DNA of 17,249 nt, from contig JADLAZ010000287.1 of assembly GCA_020849725.1 (NCBI GenBank), positions 1-17,249 of the forward strand, in the 5' to 3' direction. This document shows, piece by piece, positions 7,606 through 13,445 of this stretch (position 1 is its first letter; every line of letters begins with the position of its first letter). This DNA is from Chloroflexota bacterium. Lineage in GTDB: Bacteria > Chloroflexota > Chloroflexia > Thermomicrobiales > JADLAZ01. The position numbers and the translations under genes were made by a program. The notes under the pieces were generated by a model. It saw nothing but the letters and a program-made list of their open reading frames with translations. It was not told where the DNA came from and made no database searches.

Positions 7606-7918
7606 ACAGCGTCACCCCATGCGCGAGCGCCGAGCTATAGATGAGGCCAGGACTCTGCCCGTAGCGTCGCAGCACTGCGGGAGTCGTCACGACCAGATCG
7701 ACCGGCACGAGCAGCCCGCGAAGCGCCGGCCGCAGGCGGAGGCCATCGTCACGCGACAGTGTTGCCCGTTCATCAACGATGAGCAGATCGATGTCGCTGT
7801 CGGGATGTTGCTCACCCCGCGCATAGGAACCGAACAGGATGATGCGCTCCGGATCACCGACTGACAGGATGCGCCTGGTAATCTCCGCCAGCAGATCCGC
7901 CGTCGTAGCCGTGCTCAT
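7583..7918 (-). CDS. Minimal nucleotidyltransferase (MNT/MntA-like)
   Basis: A 111-residue nucleotidyltransferase of the DNA polymerase beta superfamily, small class. The active-site motif is complete: FGSYARGEQHPDSDIDLLIV with Gly30-Ser31 and the metal-binding Asp42 and Asp44, and the third carboxylate Asp74 in VPVDLVV. In known pairs the MNT enzyme AMPylates its HEPN partner and neutralises it; whether this applies here is inferred. The HEPN gene follows with a 23-nt overlap, so the two are translated together. A run of six G residues (7930-7925) before the ATG can serve as ribosome site. The promoter region contains a perfect 6-bp inverted repeat that may be an autoregulatory operator. Confidence 0.9.
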   Translation of the reverse strand: MSTATTADLLAEITRRILSVGDPERIILFGSYARGEQHPDSDIDLLIVDERATLSRDDGLRLRPALRGLLVPVDLVVTTPAVLRRYGQSPGLIYSSALAHGVTLYERPAAA

Positions 7919-7932
7919 GCCGATCCCCCCTC

Positions 7933-7964
7933 GCCTATCGTACCATAGGCAGCGTTACCGTCAG
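7933..7964 (-). promoter_or_regulatory. Candidate promoter and palindromic operator of the NTase/HEPN pair
   Basis: The inverted repeat GCCTAT-N6-ATAGGC occupies 7933-7950, ending 14 nt before the nucleotidyltransferase start. On the minus strand it encloses a possible -10 box TACGAT (7942-7937), 16 nt downstream of CTGACG (7964-7959) as -35; both match the consensus at 4 of 6 bases. Repression by a protein bound to the palindrome would fit the autoregulation common in such modules, but neither product has an obvious DNA-binding domain. Confidence 0.4.
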
Positions 7965-8036
7965 CAGCTGGCATGAGCCAGTGAGGACCCACTGAACGTT
8001 GGCCTACATCGACCTGCCGCGGGTGAGGGAGCGGTC

Positions 8037-8300
8037 ATGAAGCCGAACCCAATAGAGACGCCGGCGGAACGGAAGCGGCGGCAGCGCGAGCACGTCAGCG
8101 GCGGGATGCAGATGCTCTTCGTCATCACCGGCTCGCTGTTCAACTTGCTGGCGCTGGGGCTACTGATAGCGAACATCATCAGCCTCAGCCGCCTGTTTCT
8201 GGCGGGTCAGCCGATCACGCTGGGTACGGAGTACCTGGCGCCGTTCGGCGCCTTTCTGGCCGGCATCATCTGCTTCGCCATCGCCTGGCAGCTCGATTAG
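8037..8300 (+). CDS. Small two-helix membrane protein
   Basis: An 87-residue protein of no family I recognise. A charged N-terminal stretch (residues 1-21, including ERKRRQREH) is followed by two hydrophobic segments, about 24-50 and 66-84, joined by a short loop, ending WQLD. The basic N-terminus suggests it faces the cytoplasm, with both ends inside. GGGAG about 6 nt before the ATG supports the start. It is divergent from the NTase/HEPN pair and lies 15 nt upstream of the atypical response regulator, so the two may share a transcript; a role as membrane partner for that regulator is possible but unproven. Confidence 0.7.
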   Translation: MKPNPIETPAERKRRQREHVSGGMQMLFVITGSLFNLLALGLLIANIISLSRLFLAGQPITLGTEYLAPFGAFLAGIICFAIAWQLD

Positions 8301-8315
8301 GCGGCGGGCAGCACC

Positions 8316-9059
8316 ATGAGCGCCGAGCGCCGCCTGTTGCTCGTGTCGGATCGGCCGACCGTGACCGGCGGGCTGCGCCAGGCACTGGAGCACGAGGGCT
8401 ATCTGGTGCTGGCGGCGCGTGACACGCAGGCCGGGCTGGAGCAGCTGCGCCAGCATCTGCCCGATCTGGCCATCGTCGATGCTGCCACGCCCGCTGTGGA
8501 CGGCCCGGCCGTGGTTCGGGCGCTGCGCGATCTGTCGCTGCTGCCGATCCTGGAGCTGCTGCCGCGGCCCGACAGCGCCGCCATCGTCCGCGCTCTCGAC
8601 GCCGGCGCCGACGACTGCGCCGCCGCCGATCTGCCGGCCAGTGAGGTGCTGGCGCGCGTGCGGGCCTTGCTGCGGCGAGCGGAGATGCCGCCGTTGCTGC
8701 CGCGCACGACGCTGATCATCGACGACCAGCTGACGCTCGACTTCAGCCGAGCGCTGGTGCTGGCCGGCGGCCAGCCCGTGGCGCTGCGTCCGACCGAGTA
8801 CCGGCTGCTCTATCATCTAGCCAGCCAGCCCGGCCGCGTGCTCCCCTACGAAAGCCTGCTGGCGCGCGTGTGGGGGCCAGAGTATCACCAGGAGACCCAC
8901 TACGTCCAGCTCTATGTCGCCTACCTGCGCCAGAAGATCGAGCCGGACCCGGCCCAGCCTCGCTACATCCTGACCGAGCGCGGCCTCGGCTACCGCTTCG
9001 TCGACTACCGGCCGGTCGCCGGACGAAGCGGATCGGGGCGCGCCGACGAGGTGACCTGA
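8316..9059 (+). CDS. OmpR/PhoB-type response regulator with degraded receiver domain
   Basis: A 247-residue regulator with an N-terminal receiver (about 6-120) and a C-terminal winged-helix DNA-binding domain (about 133-230; ALRPTEYRLLYHLASQPGRVLPYESLLARVWG and YVAYLRQKIE...RGLGYRF are textbook). The receiver keeps the phosphorylation-site Asp55 (IVDAATP) and Asp12, but the usual acidic pair reads SD, the conserved Thr of strand 4 is replaced by Leu in PILELLP, and the invariant Lys of strand 5 is Ala104 (GADDCAAADLP for the normal GADDYLxKPF). Phosphorylation switching is therefore doubtful, and it may work as a constitutive or ligand-controlled DNA-binding protein. No histidine kinase is adjacent. 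A tail of about 17 residues follows the winged helix. It lies 15 nt after the membrane-protein gene. Confidence 0.93.
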   Translation: MSAERRLLLVSDRPTVTGGLRQALEHEGYLVLAARDTQAGLEQLRQHLPDLAIVDAATPAVDGPAVVRALRDLSLLPILELLPRPDSAAIVRALDAGADDCAAADLPASEVLARVRALLRRAEMPPLLPRTTLIIDDQLTLDFSRALVLAGGQPVALRPTEYRLLYHLASQPGRVLPYESLLARVWGPEYHQETHYVQLYVAYLRQKIEPDPAQPRYILTERGLGYRFVDYRPVAGRSGSGRADEVT

Positions 9060-9074
9060 CCCCGGAGGAGTACG

Positions 9075-9341
9075 ATGTGCCGCAGCATCAAGACGCTGGC
9101 CAACTTTGCGCCCCCAGCCACCGACGAGGAGATCCGAGCGGCCGCCCTCCAGTTCGTGCGCAAGCTGAGCGGCACGACTCGACCGTCACGGGCGAATGAG
9201 GCCGCCTTTGAGCGCGCCGTCGATGAGGTGACGGCGGTCGCCAGCCGGCTGCTCGAGGCGCTCGCGACCACCGCGCCACCGCGCAATCGAGAGGATGAGG
9301 AACGCAAGACCCGCGCGCGGGCGCAGCGCCGCTTCGGTTAA
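9075..9341 (+). CDS. DUF2277 family protein
   Basis: An 88-residue protein that fits DUF2277 almost end to end: MCRSIKTLANFAPPATDEEI at the N-terminus, ALQFVRKLSGTTRPSRANEA in the middle and AVDEVTAVASRLLEAL near the end, closing with a charged RKTRARAQRRFG tail. The function of the family is unknown; the conserved MCR at positions 1-3 keeps a cysteine at position 2. GGAGGAG (9064-9070) lies 4 nt before the ATG. It begins 15 nt after the regulator stop and so is probably the last gene of the 8037-9341 group. The next gene is convergent, only 18 nt away. Confidence 0.92.
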   Translation: MCRSIKTLANFAPPATDEEIRAAALQFVRKLSGTTRPSRANEAAFERAVDEVTAVASRLLEALATTAPPRNREDEERKTRARAQRRFG

Positions 9342-9359
9342 CCAACAGCCCTGGCAGGC

Positions 9360-9914
9360 TCAGACCCGCCGCGGCTGGTAGGTCAGGATGGCCACGCCGC
9401 TGCCGGTCGTCGTCGCCTGGGTCAGCGTCAGGCGCTTCAGCGCGTACCCCTCCGGAAAGAGGCGCTTGCCGCTGCCGACAACGACCGGATGCACCATCAG
9501 CGTCAGTTCATCGAGCAGGTCGGCCGCCAGCAGCGAGCGCACCAGCGTCGGACTGCCGGCGACGCTGATGCACTGGCCAGGCTGTCGCTTCATCTCGGCG
9601 AGCGTGCCGGCCAGGTTGTCCCTAACCAGCGTCACATTGTCGTAGGCGCCCCACGCGACCGTATCCAGCGTCGTCGAAACGACGACTTTGGGCGTGGGGT
9701 TGATGTGGTTCGCGTACTCATCGCCGGGCGCGGACGGCCAGTAGTCCGCCCACTCCTGGTAGGTCACCCGCCCGAGCAGGATCGTGTCCACGGTCGCCAG
9801 GTATGTCGTCATAATGGCGCCCATGTCGTCGTCGAAGACGTCGAATTGCCAGAGGTGGGGCGCTTCGACGACGCCATCGATGCTGATGAACAGTCCAGCA
9901 ATGACCTTGCGCAT
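9360..9914 (-). CDS. Dihydrofolate reductase-like (RibD C-terminal) family protein
   Basis: A 184-residue protein of the DHFR/RibD C-terminal fold (YyaP/YwjB-like group), expected to bind NADPH in the cytoplasm; true dihydrofolate reduction is not established for this group. Motifs seen: MRKVIAGLFISIDGVVEAP at the start, ILLGRVTYQEWADYWP (45-60), KVVVSTTL (76-83), SVAGSPTLVRSLLAADLLDEL (117-137) and MVHPVVVGSGKRLF (140-153). AGGAG about 9 nt before the ATG supports the start. It is the last minus-strand gene after arsR-SRPBCC-hydrolase-SRPBCC, but 162 nt separate it from the SRPBCC gene, so it may also have its own promoter. Confidence 0.9.
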   Translation of the reverse strand: MRKVIAGLFISIDGVVEAPHLWQFDVFDDDMGAIMTTYLATVDTILLGRVTYQEWADYWPSAPGDEYANHINPTPKVVVSTTLDTVAWGAYDNVTLVRDNLAGTLAEMKRQPGQCISVAGSPTLVRSLLAADLLDELTLMVHPVVVGSGKRLFPEGYALKRLTLTQATTTGSGVAILTYQPRRV

Positions 9915-10076
9915 GGCTTCACTCCTGTCGGGTTACGTGACGACGCGGCAATGCAGGCGAGCCACGTCCGTGCCCTCAACGACGCCGGCGCGCTCGAGCG
10001 CGGTCGGTGACGACCGTGAACGGCAACCCTGGCGCGATCCACGCCGCCGGTGGTCCGACGGCGCGCTCGCTGCCGC

Positions 10077-10559
10077 TCAGACCAGCGTCTGGAGATACTC
10101 GGCCAGGCGGTCCCACGACTCGGCCGCGCCGGCCTCCATCCCGGACGCCAGCATGCCGTCGCGGTCCTCCTGCGTGGCGAAGAGCGAGGCGACGGTCATC
10201 GTCGTGCGGCCGTCGCGCTCGGTCAGCGTGACGGTGTCGACGACGATGTGGCCGGGCATCGGCTCGAACTCGAAGGTGTAGACGATGCGCTCGGGCGGCA
10301 CGATCTCGCGGTACTCGCCGCGGAAGGCGTACTCCTCGCCGCCCGGCCCGCGCTGGCGGTAGCGCCAGGCGCCGCCCGGTCGGACGTCCATCTGGTCGAC
10401 GATCGTAGTCGTGCTGCGTTGCCCCCACCAGTGCGGGATGCACTCTGGATCGAGGAAGACCTTGAACAGCAGCGCCCGCGGCGCGTCGAAGACGCGCGTC
10501 ATGACGATCTCGCGGTCGGACGGCGTGGTGAGCGTGTGGGCGTAGGACTTGGAAACCAT
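10077..10559 (-). CDS. SRPBCC (AHSA1/COG3832-type) domain protein
   Basis: A 160-residue START-like SRPBCC protein, a helix-grip fold with a deep hydrophobic ligand cavity. Family landmarks are REIVMTRVFDAPRALLFKVFLDPECIPHWWG (16-46), MDVRPGGAWRYRQRGPGGEEY (57-77), GEYREIVPPERIVYTFEF (81-98), and the C-terminal helix GMEAGAAESWDRLAEYLQTLV (139-160). The ligand is unknown. AAGGAG lies about 7-8 nt before the ATG at 10559. It follows the hydrolase gene by 33 nt and belongs to the same probable operon. It is paralogous to the first SRPBCC gene of that operon but clearly diverged, so the two may handle different ligands. Confidence 0.92.
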   Translation of the reverse strand: MVSKSYAHTLTTPSDREIVMTRVFDAPRALLFKVFLDPECIPHWWGQRSTTTIVDQMDVRPGGAWRYRQRGPGGEEYAFRGEYREIVPPERIVYTFEFEPMPGHIVVDTVTLTERDGRTTMTVASLFATQEDRDGMLASGMEAGAAESWDRLAEYLQTLV

Positions 10560-10592
10560 CGATGCTCTCCTTCTCGGTGGATGGTGGAACCG

Positions 10593-11486
10593 TCACACCC
10601 GGCTGCGTGCGCGTGCCGGTAAGGCGGCCGGCCGCGACCCCGGCACGATGCCTGCATTGCTGAAGAACTCCTGCAGCACCGGCGCCAGCGCGGCCGGGGC
10701 AACGGCATGGTCCTGGCCCGGCAGGAGCTCGTGGCGCGCGTTCGGCAGGCCGGCGACGAGCGCCCGCGCGCCAGCGTGGAAGAAGGCTTCGCTGTTGCCG
10801 CCGGTGAGCACGAGCGTCGGCATCGTCGCGCCGGCCCAGCGGGCGGTGACGAGTGGCTGGCCGCGCATGGTGTCGCCCATGATCTGGCCGTCATAGGCCA
10901 GGGTATGCGCCACCGCCTCCATCTCCGCCCACGGTGGCGGCTGCATGCCGCCGTCGGCGGTCGGTGGCGGCGCCGCGCGCATGGCGGCGACGTACGCCGC
11001 CGGAATGCCGATCGCATCGGTCATGAAGATCGCCACCGCGTCACCCGGTCGGCCAGCCGCGACGGCCGCGGTGAGCTGCACGACGTAGTCGGCCGGCACC
11101 GGTGGCCGGCTGTCGTCGACGATGAACGGCGGCTCATACATCGCCAGCGCCGCGACGCGCCCCGGCAGCGCGCTGGCCGCCTCGAGCGCCAGGACAGCGC
11201 CGGAGGAGATGCCGAACAAGCCGGCCGTGCCGCCCGCGGCGGCAATGAGGGCGTCAATGTCCTCGACCTCGCGGGCGACGGCGTAGGGTTGTCGATCGCC
11301 GCTGTCGCCGCGCCCGCGCCGGTCGTAGTTGATGACAGTGAAGCTCGACGCCAGCGCCGCGGCCAGGTCGCCGAACATCGGGTGCGCTCGCGTCCCCAGC
11401 GCGCCCGCCACCAGGATGAGCGCCGGCCCGGCGCCCAGGCGATCGAAGCCAATCGTCGTGCCGTCACGCGAGGTCACGGTCTCCAT
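10593..11486 (-). CDS. Alpha/beta hydrolase
   Basis: A 297-residue cytoplasmic alpha/beta hydrolase. The first strand and oxyanion region lie near ALILVAGALGTRAHPMFGDL, the nucleophile elbow is GISSG with Ser94, and the likely catalytic His260 is in LLPGQDHAV; an acid after strand 6 is not obvious (LTGGNSEAFF, Glu233 is a candidate). The substrate is unknown. I prefer the ATG at 11486 because AAGGAG sits 6 nt upstream; an in-frame ATG at 11516 would overlap the preceding SRPBCC stop as TGATG and add ten residues (MRPRVAKERT). The gene lies between two SRPBCC genes in an ArsR-led operon, which suggests hydrolysis of a small ester, lactone or xenobiotic. Confidence 0.9.
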   Translation of the reverse strand: METVTSRDGTTIGFDRLGAGPALILVAGALGTRAHPMFGDLAAALASSFTVINYDRRGRGDSGDRQPYAVAREVEDIDALIAAAGGTAGLFGISSGAVLALEAASALPGRVAALAMYEPPFIVDDSRPPVPADYVVQLTAAVAAGRPGDAVAIFMTDAIGIPAAYVAAMRAAPPPTADGGMQPPPWAEMEAVAHTLAYDGQIMGDTMRGQPLVTARWAGATMPTLVLTGGNSEAFFHAGARALVAGLPNARHELLPGQDHAVAPAALAPVLQEFFSNAGIVPGSRPAALPARARSRV

Positions 11487-11515
11487 GGTGCGCTCCTTTG
11501 CCACGCGCGGCCGCA

Positions 11516-12022
11516 TCAGGCCGCCGCCAGTTCCTCGGCCAACTGATCCAGCGCCATGCCGAAGCCCTCGATCATGCCCATCGCCGCCACCCGGTCGCGA
11601 TCGGCGACCGAGGCGTAGCGCGAGCGGAAGGTGACGGTCGTGGCGCCATCGTGCTCAACGAAGGTCACTGTCTCGTGCAGCGTCGGCAGTTCCTCGTTGC
11701 GGTTGCCGTCGGCGTCGGTGAACTCGTCCGTGAAGACGAGGCGCTCCGGTGGGACGATCTCGAGATAGGTCGCCTTGCCCCAGGATTCTTCGCCGTTCGG
11801 CCCGCGCATGCAGTAGCGCCACTCGCCACCCGGGCGCAGGTCGATCCGGCAGATCGGCGTCGTCCAGGGCCGCGGCGCCCACCAGCGGGCGACGCGCTCC
11901 GGTTCAGTGAAGGCGCGCCAGACGAGCGCGCGCGGCGCGGCAAAGGCGCGCTCCATCACCAGCTCAGGCGGGTCGTCCGTGCGGGTCACCGTCATGCGCG
12001 GATGGGGGATCGTCGGGGCCAT
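11516..12022 (-). CDS. SRPBCC (AHSA1/COG3832-type) domain protein, ArsR-linked
   Basis: A 168-residue SRPBCC protein. The N-terminal half carries the group pattern LVMERAFAAPRALVWRAFTEPERVARWWAP (21-50), RIDLRPGGEWRYCMRGPNGEE (59-79) and YLEIVPPERLVFTDEF (86-101); HETVTFVEHDGATTVTFRSRY (116-136) follows, and the C-terminal helix is MGMIEGFGMALDQLAEELAAA. GGAGGAG about 5 nt before the ATG at 12022 fixes the start; the frame extends to 12058, but that part lies inside arsR and has no ribosome site. It overlaps arsR by 59 nt, a strong sign of co-expression. ArsR-SRPBCC pairs are widespread, and the SRPBCC partner is thought to bind the metabolite or stress signal. Ligand unknown. Confidence 0.92.
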   Translation of the reverse strand: MAPTIPHPRMTVTRTDDPPELVMERAFAAPRALVWRAFTEPERVARWWAPRPWTTPICRIDLRPGGEWRYCMRGPNGEESWGKATYLEIVPPERLVFTDEFTDADGNRNEELPTLHETVTFVEHDGATTVTFRSRYASVADRDRVAAMGMIEGFGMALDQLAEELAAA

Positions 12023-12359
12023 CGTTCTCCTCCTGCTGCAACTCCCGGAGATACTCATCGAGCCGATCGAACCGCTCCTCCCAGAGGTGACGGTAGCGAT
12101 CCACCCAGTCGTCGACCGCGTGCAGCGGCGCCGGCTCGAGCCGGCACGGCCGCCACTGCGCCTTGCGCCCCTGGCTGATCAAGCCGGCCCGCTGCAGCAC
12201 CTTGAGGTGCTTGGAGACGCCGGGCAGGCTCAGCGCAAAGGGCTCGGCCAGCTCCTTGACGGTGGCCTCGCCCTGGGCCAGCCGGGCCAGGATGGCCCGC
12301 CGGGTGGGGTCGGCCAGCGCCGCGAAGGTGAGGCTGAGGTCGTCCTGGGTGGTCGCCAT
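11964..12359 (-). CDS. ArsR/SmtB-family transcriptional regulator
   Basis: A winged-helix repressor of the ArsR family without the ELCVCDL metal site, belonging to the type that sits with SRPBCC genes. Read from the ATG at 12359 it is 131 residues: LSLTFAALADPTRRAILARL (8-27), then the helix-turn-helix ATVKELAEPFALSLPGVSKHLKVLQRAGLI (32-61) and a wing with GRKAQWRPCRLEP, followed by a long C-terminal helix (DDWVDRYRHLWEERFDRLDEYLRELQQEE). A longer form from the ATG at 12380 (seven extra residues, MRARAQT) is possible; neither start has a strong ribosome site. The signal is probably organic rather than metal ion, by family comparison. It leads the minus-strand operon and probably represses its own promoter. 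Confidence 0.93.
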   Translation of the reverse strand: MATTQDDLSLTFAALADPTRRAILARLAQGEATVKELAEPFALSLPGVSKHLKVLQRAGLISQGRKAQWRPCRLEPAPLHAVDDWVDRYRHLWEERFDRLDEYLRELQQEENDGPDDPPSAHDGDPHGRPA

Positions 12360-12380
12360 CGTCTGTGCTCTGGCTCGCAT

Positions 12381-12767
12381 TTCACCGATCGGCTAATTAA
12401 CCTATTGGTAGAATACGACGCCAGGTCCGGTCTGTCAACCCCTTCGGCGTCGCTCCCTGACAGCGGTGGCCAGCCGGTGGCGTCGACCGCCTCTGCTCGG
12501 TCCGGCCGCAAAGTTGCGCTCCGCCCCGCCGCGAGATGTCCGAGGCCCCCGAGCGTCAGCGCGGACCAACGGGCGTTGCGCCAGGGCAGGATGGTATCCT
12601 TGGCGCGGGGCGACGGCAGTGTCGCGACGGGCGCCGCCCATCGGTCAGGGGTCGGCCCTAGATCCCTCAGCGCTCGCCCCGCCGCCCTCCCCTGCACCAT
12701 GGCGGCGGGCAGGATGAGCGCGTCCGAGGCGAGCGCGGCACGGACGCGCCACGCCGAGGGTGTCGGC
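12381..12767. other. 387-nt intergenic region between divergent arsR and the response regulator
   Basis: The left 60 nt hold the arsR promoter and operator. The rest is GC-rich, with no ORF that looks like protein and no clear promoter for the regulator/kinase pair; TATCCT at 12595-12600 lacks a well-spaced -35. The frame upstream of the regulator stays open but reads as low-complexity arginine, alanine and serine. Confidence 0.55.
12400..12438 (-). promoter_or_regulatory. Promoter and probable ArsR operator of the arsR operon
   Basis: On the minus strand a perfect -35 box TTGACA (12438-12433) is followed, after exactly 17 nt, by TATTCT (12415-12410), 4 of 6 matches to the -10 consensus. Transcription would start near 12403, about 20-45 nt before the arsR start. 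Directly downstream of the -10 box lies ACCTATTGGT (12400-12409 on the plus strand), an imperfect palindrome with ACC/GGT half-sites in a short AT-rich island, suited for binding by the ArsR product. Binding is inferred. Confidence 0.7.
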
Positions 12768-13445
12768 ATGCGGGTCTTGATCGTCGAGGACGACGAGCGC
12801 CAGACGCGGCTGATCGCGCGCGTGTTGGAGCGCGAGCGCATCGCCGTCGACGTGGCCCACGACGGACATGCCGGCCTCGAGCTCGCCTTGCGGGGAACCT
12901 ATGACGTGGCGATCATCGATTGGATGCTGCCCGGCCGCGACGGCCCGTCGATCTGCCGCTCCGTCCGTGCGGCCCAGCTGCCGGTGGCGCTCCTGATGCT
13001 GACCGCCCGTGACCAACTTGCGGACCGGGTCGCCGGCCTCGACGCCGGCGCCGACGACTACCTGGCCAAGCCGTTCGCGTTCGAGGAACTGCTGGCCCGG
13101 GTGCGCGCCCTCAGCCGGCGCTTCACCGTGGTAGCCGGTGACGGCGCCGAACTGCGGCACGGCGATCTGGTGCTCGATGTGAAGGCGCACGCCGCCCGCC
13201 GCGCCGACCAGGACCTCCAACTGACGCCGACGGAGTGGGCCGTCCTGGAGTGCCTCATGCGTCACCCTGGCCAGGCGCTTACCCGCCAACAGGTGCTGGA
13301 TTACGTTGGTGGCGCCGCCGGTGCGGCGCAGCAGGCGACGGTCGACGTCTACATCTTCTACCTGCGGCGCAAGCTCGCCCAGCCCGGCCGGCCCGACCCG
13401 ATCGAGACGGTGCGGGGCATCGGGTATCGCCTGGGGGGCGTCTGA
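12768..13445 (+). CDS. OmpR/PhoB-type response regulator, canonical
   Basis: A 225-residue two-component response regulator. The receiver domain is complete: acidic pair Asp8-Asp9 (VEDDE), phosphorylation site Asp51 (IIDWMLPGRDG), Thr79 (MLTA) and Lys101 (GADDYLAKPF). The winged-helix domain runs from about 128 to 224, with LTPTEWAVLECLMRHPGQALTRQQVLDYV, YIFYLRRKL and TVRGIGYRL. The frame is open far upstream of 12768, but family alignment and GAGGG about 8 nt before this ATG place the start here. The stop overlaps the kinase start as TGATG, so the kinase is translated directly after it. Regulated genes are unknown; it is divergent from the arsR operon. Confidence 0.95.
   Translation: MRVLIVEDDERQTRLIARVLERERIAVDVAHDGHAGLELALRGTYDVAIIDWMLPGRDGPSICRSVRAAQLPVALLMLTARDQLADRVAGLDAGADDYLAKPFAFEELLARVRALSRRFTVVAGDGAELRHGDLVLDVKAHAARRADQDLQLTPTEWAVLECLMRHPGQALTRQQVLDYVGGAAGAAQQATVDVYIFYLRRKLAQPGRPDPIETVRGIGYRLGGV

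Noticed and set aside
9915..10076. Possible gene between the second SRPBCC gene and the DHFR-like gene
   Set aside because: The 162-nt gap has no frame with a ribosome site or recognisable protein character.
11907..12767. Upstream extension of the response regulator to 512 residues
   Set aside because: The extension runs antisense through arsR and non-coding DNA. The receiver domain begins exactly at the ATG at 12768.
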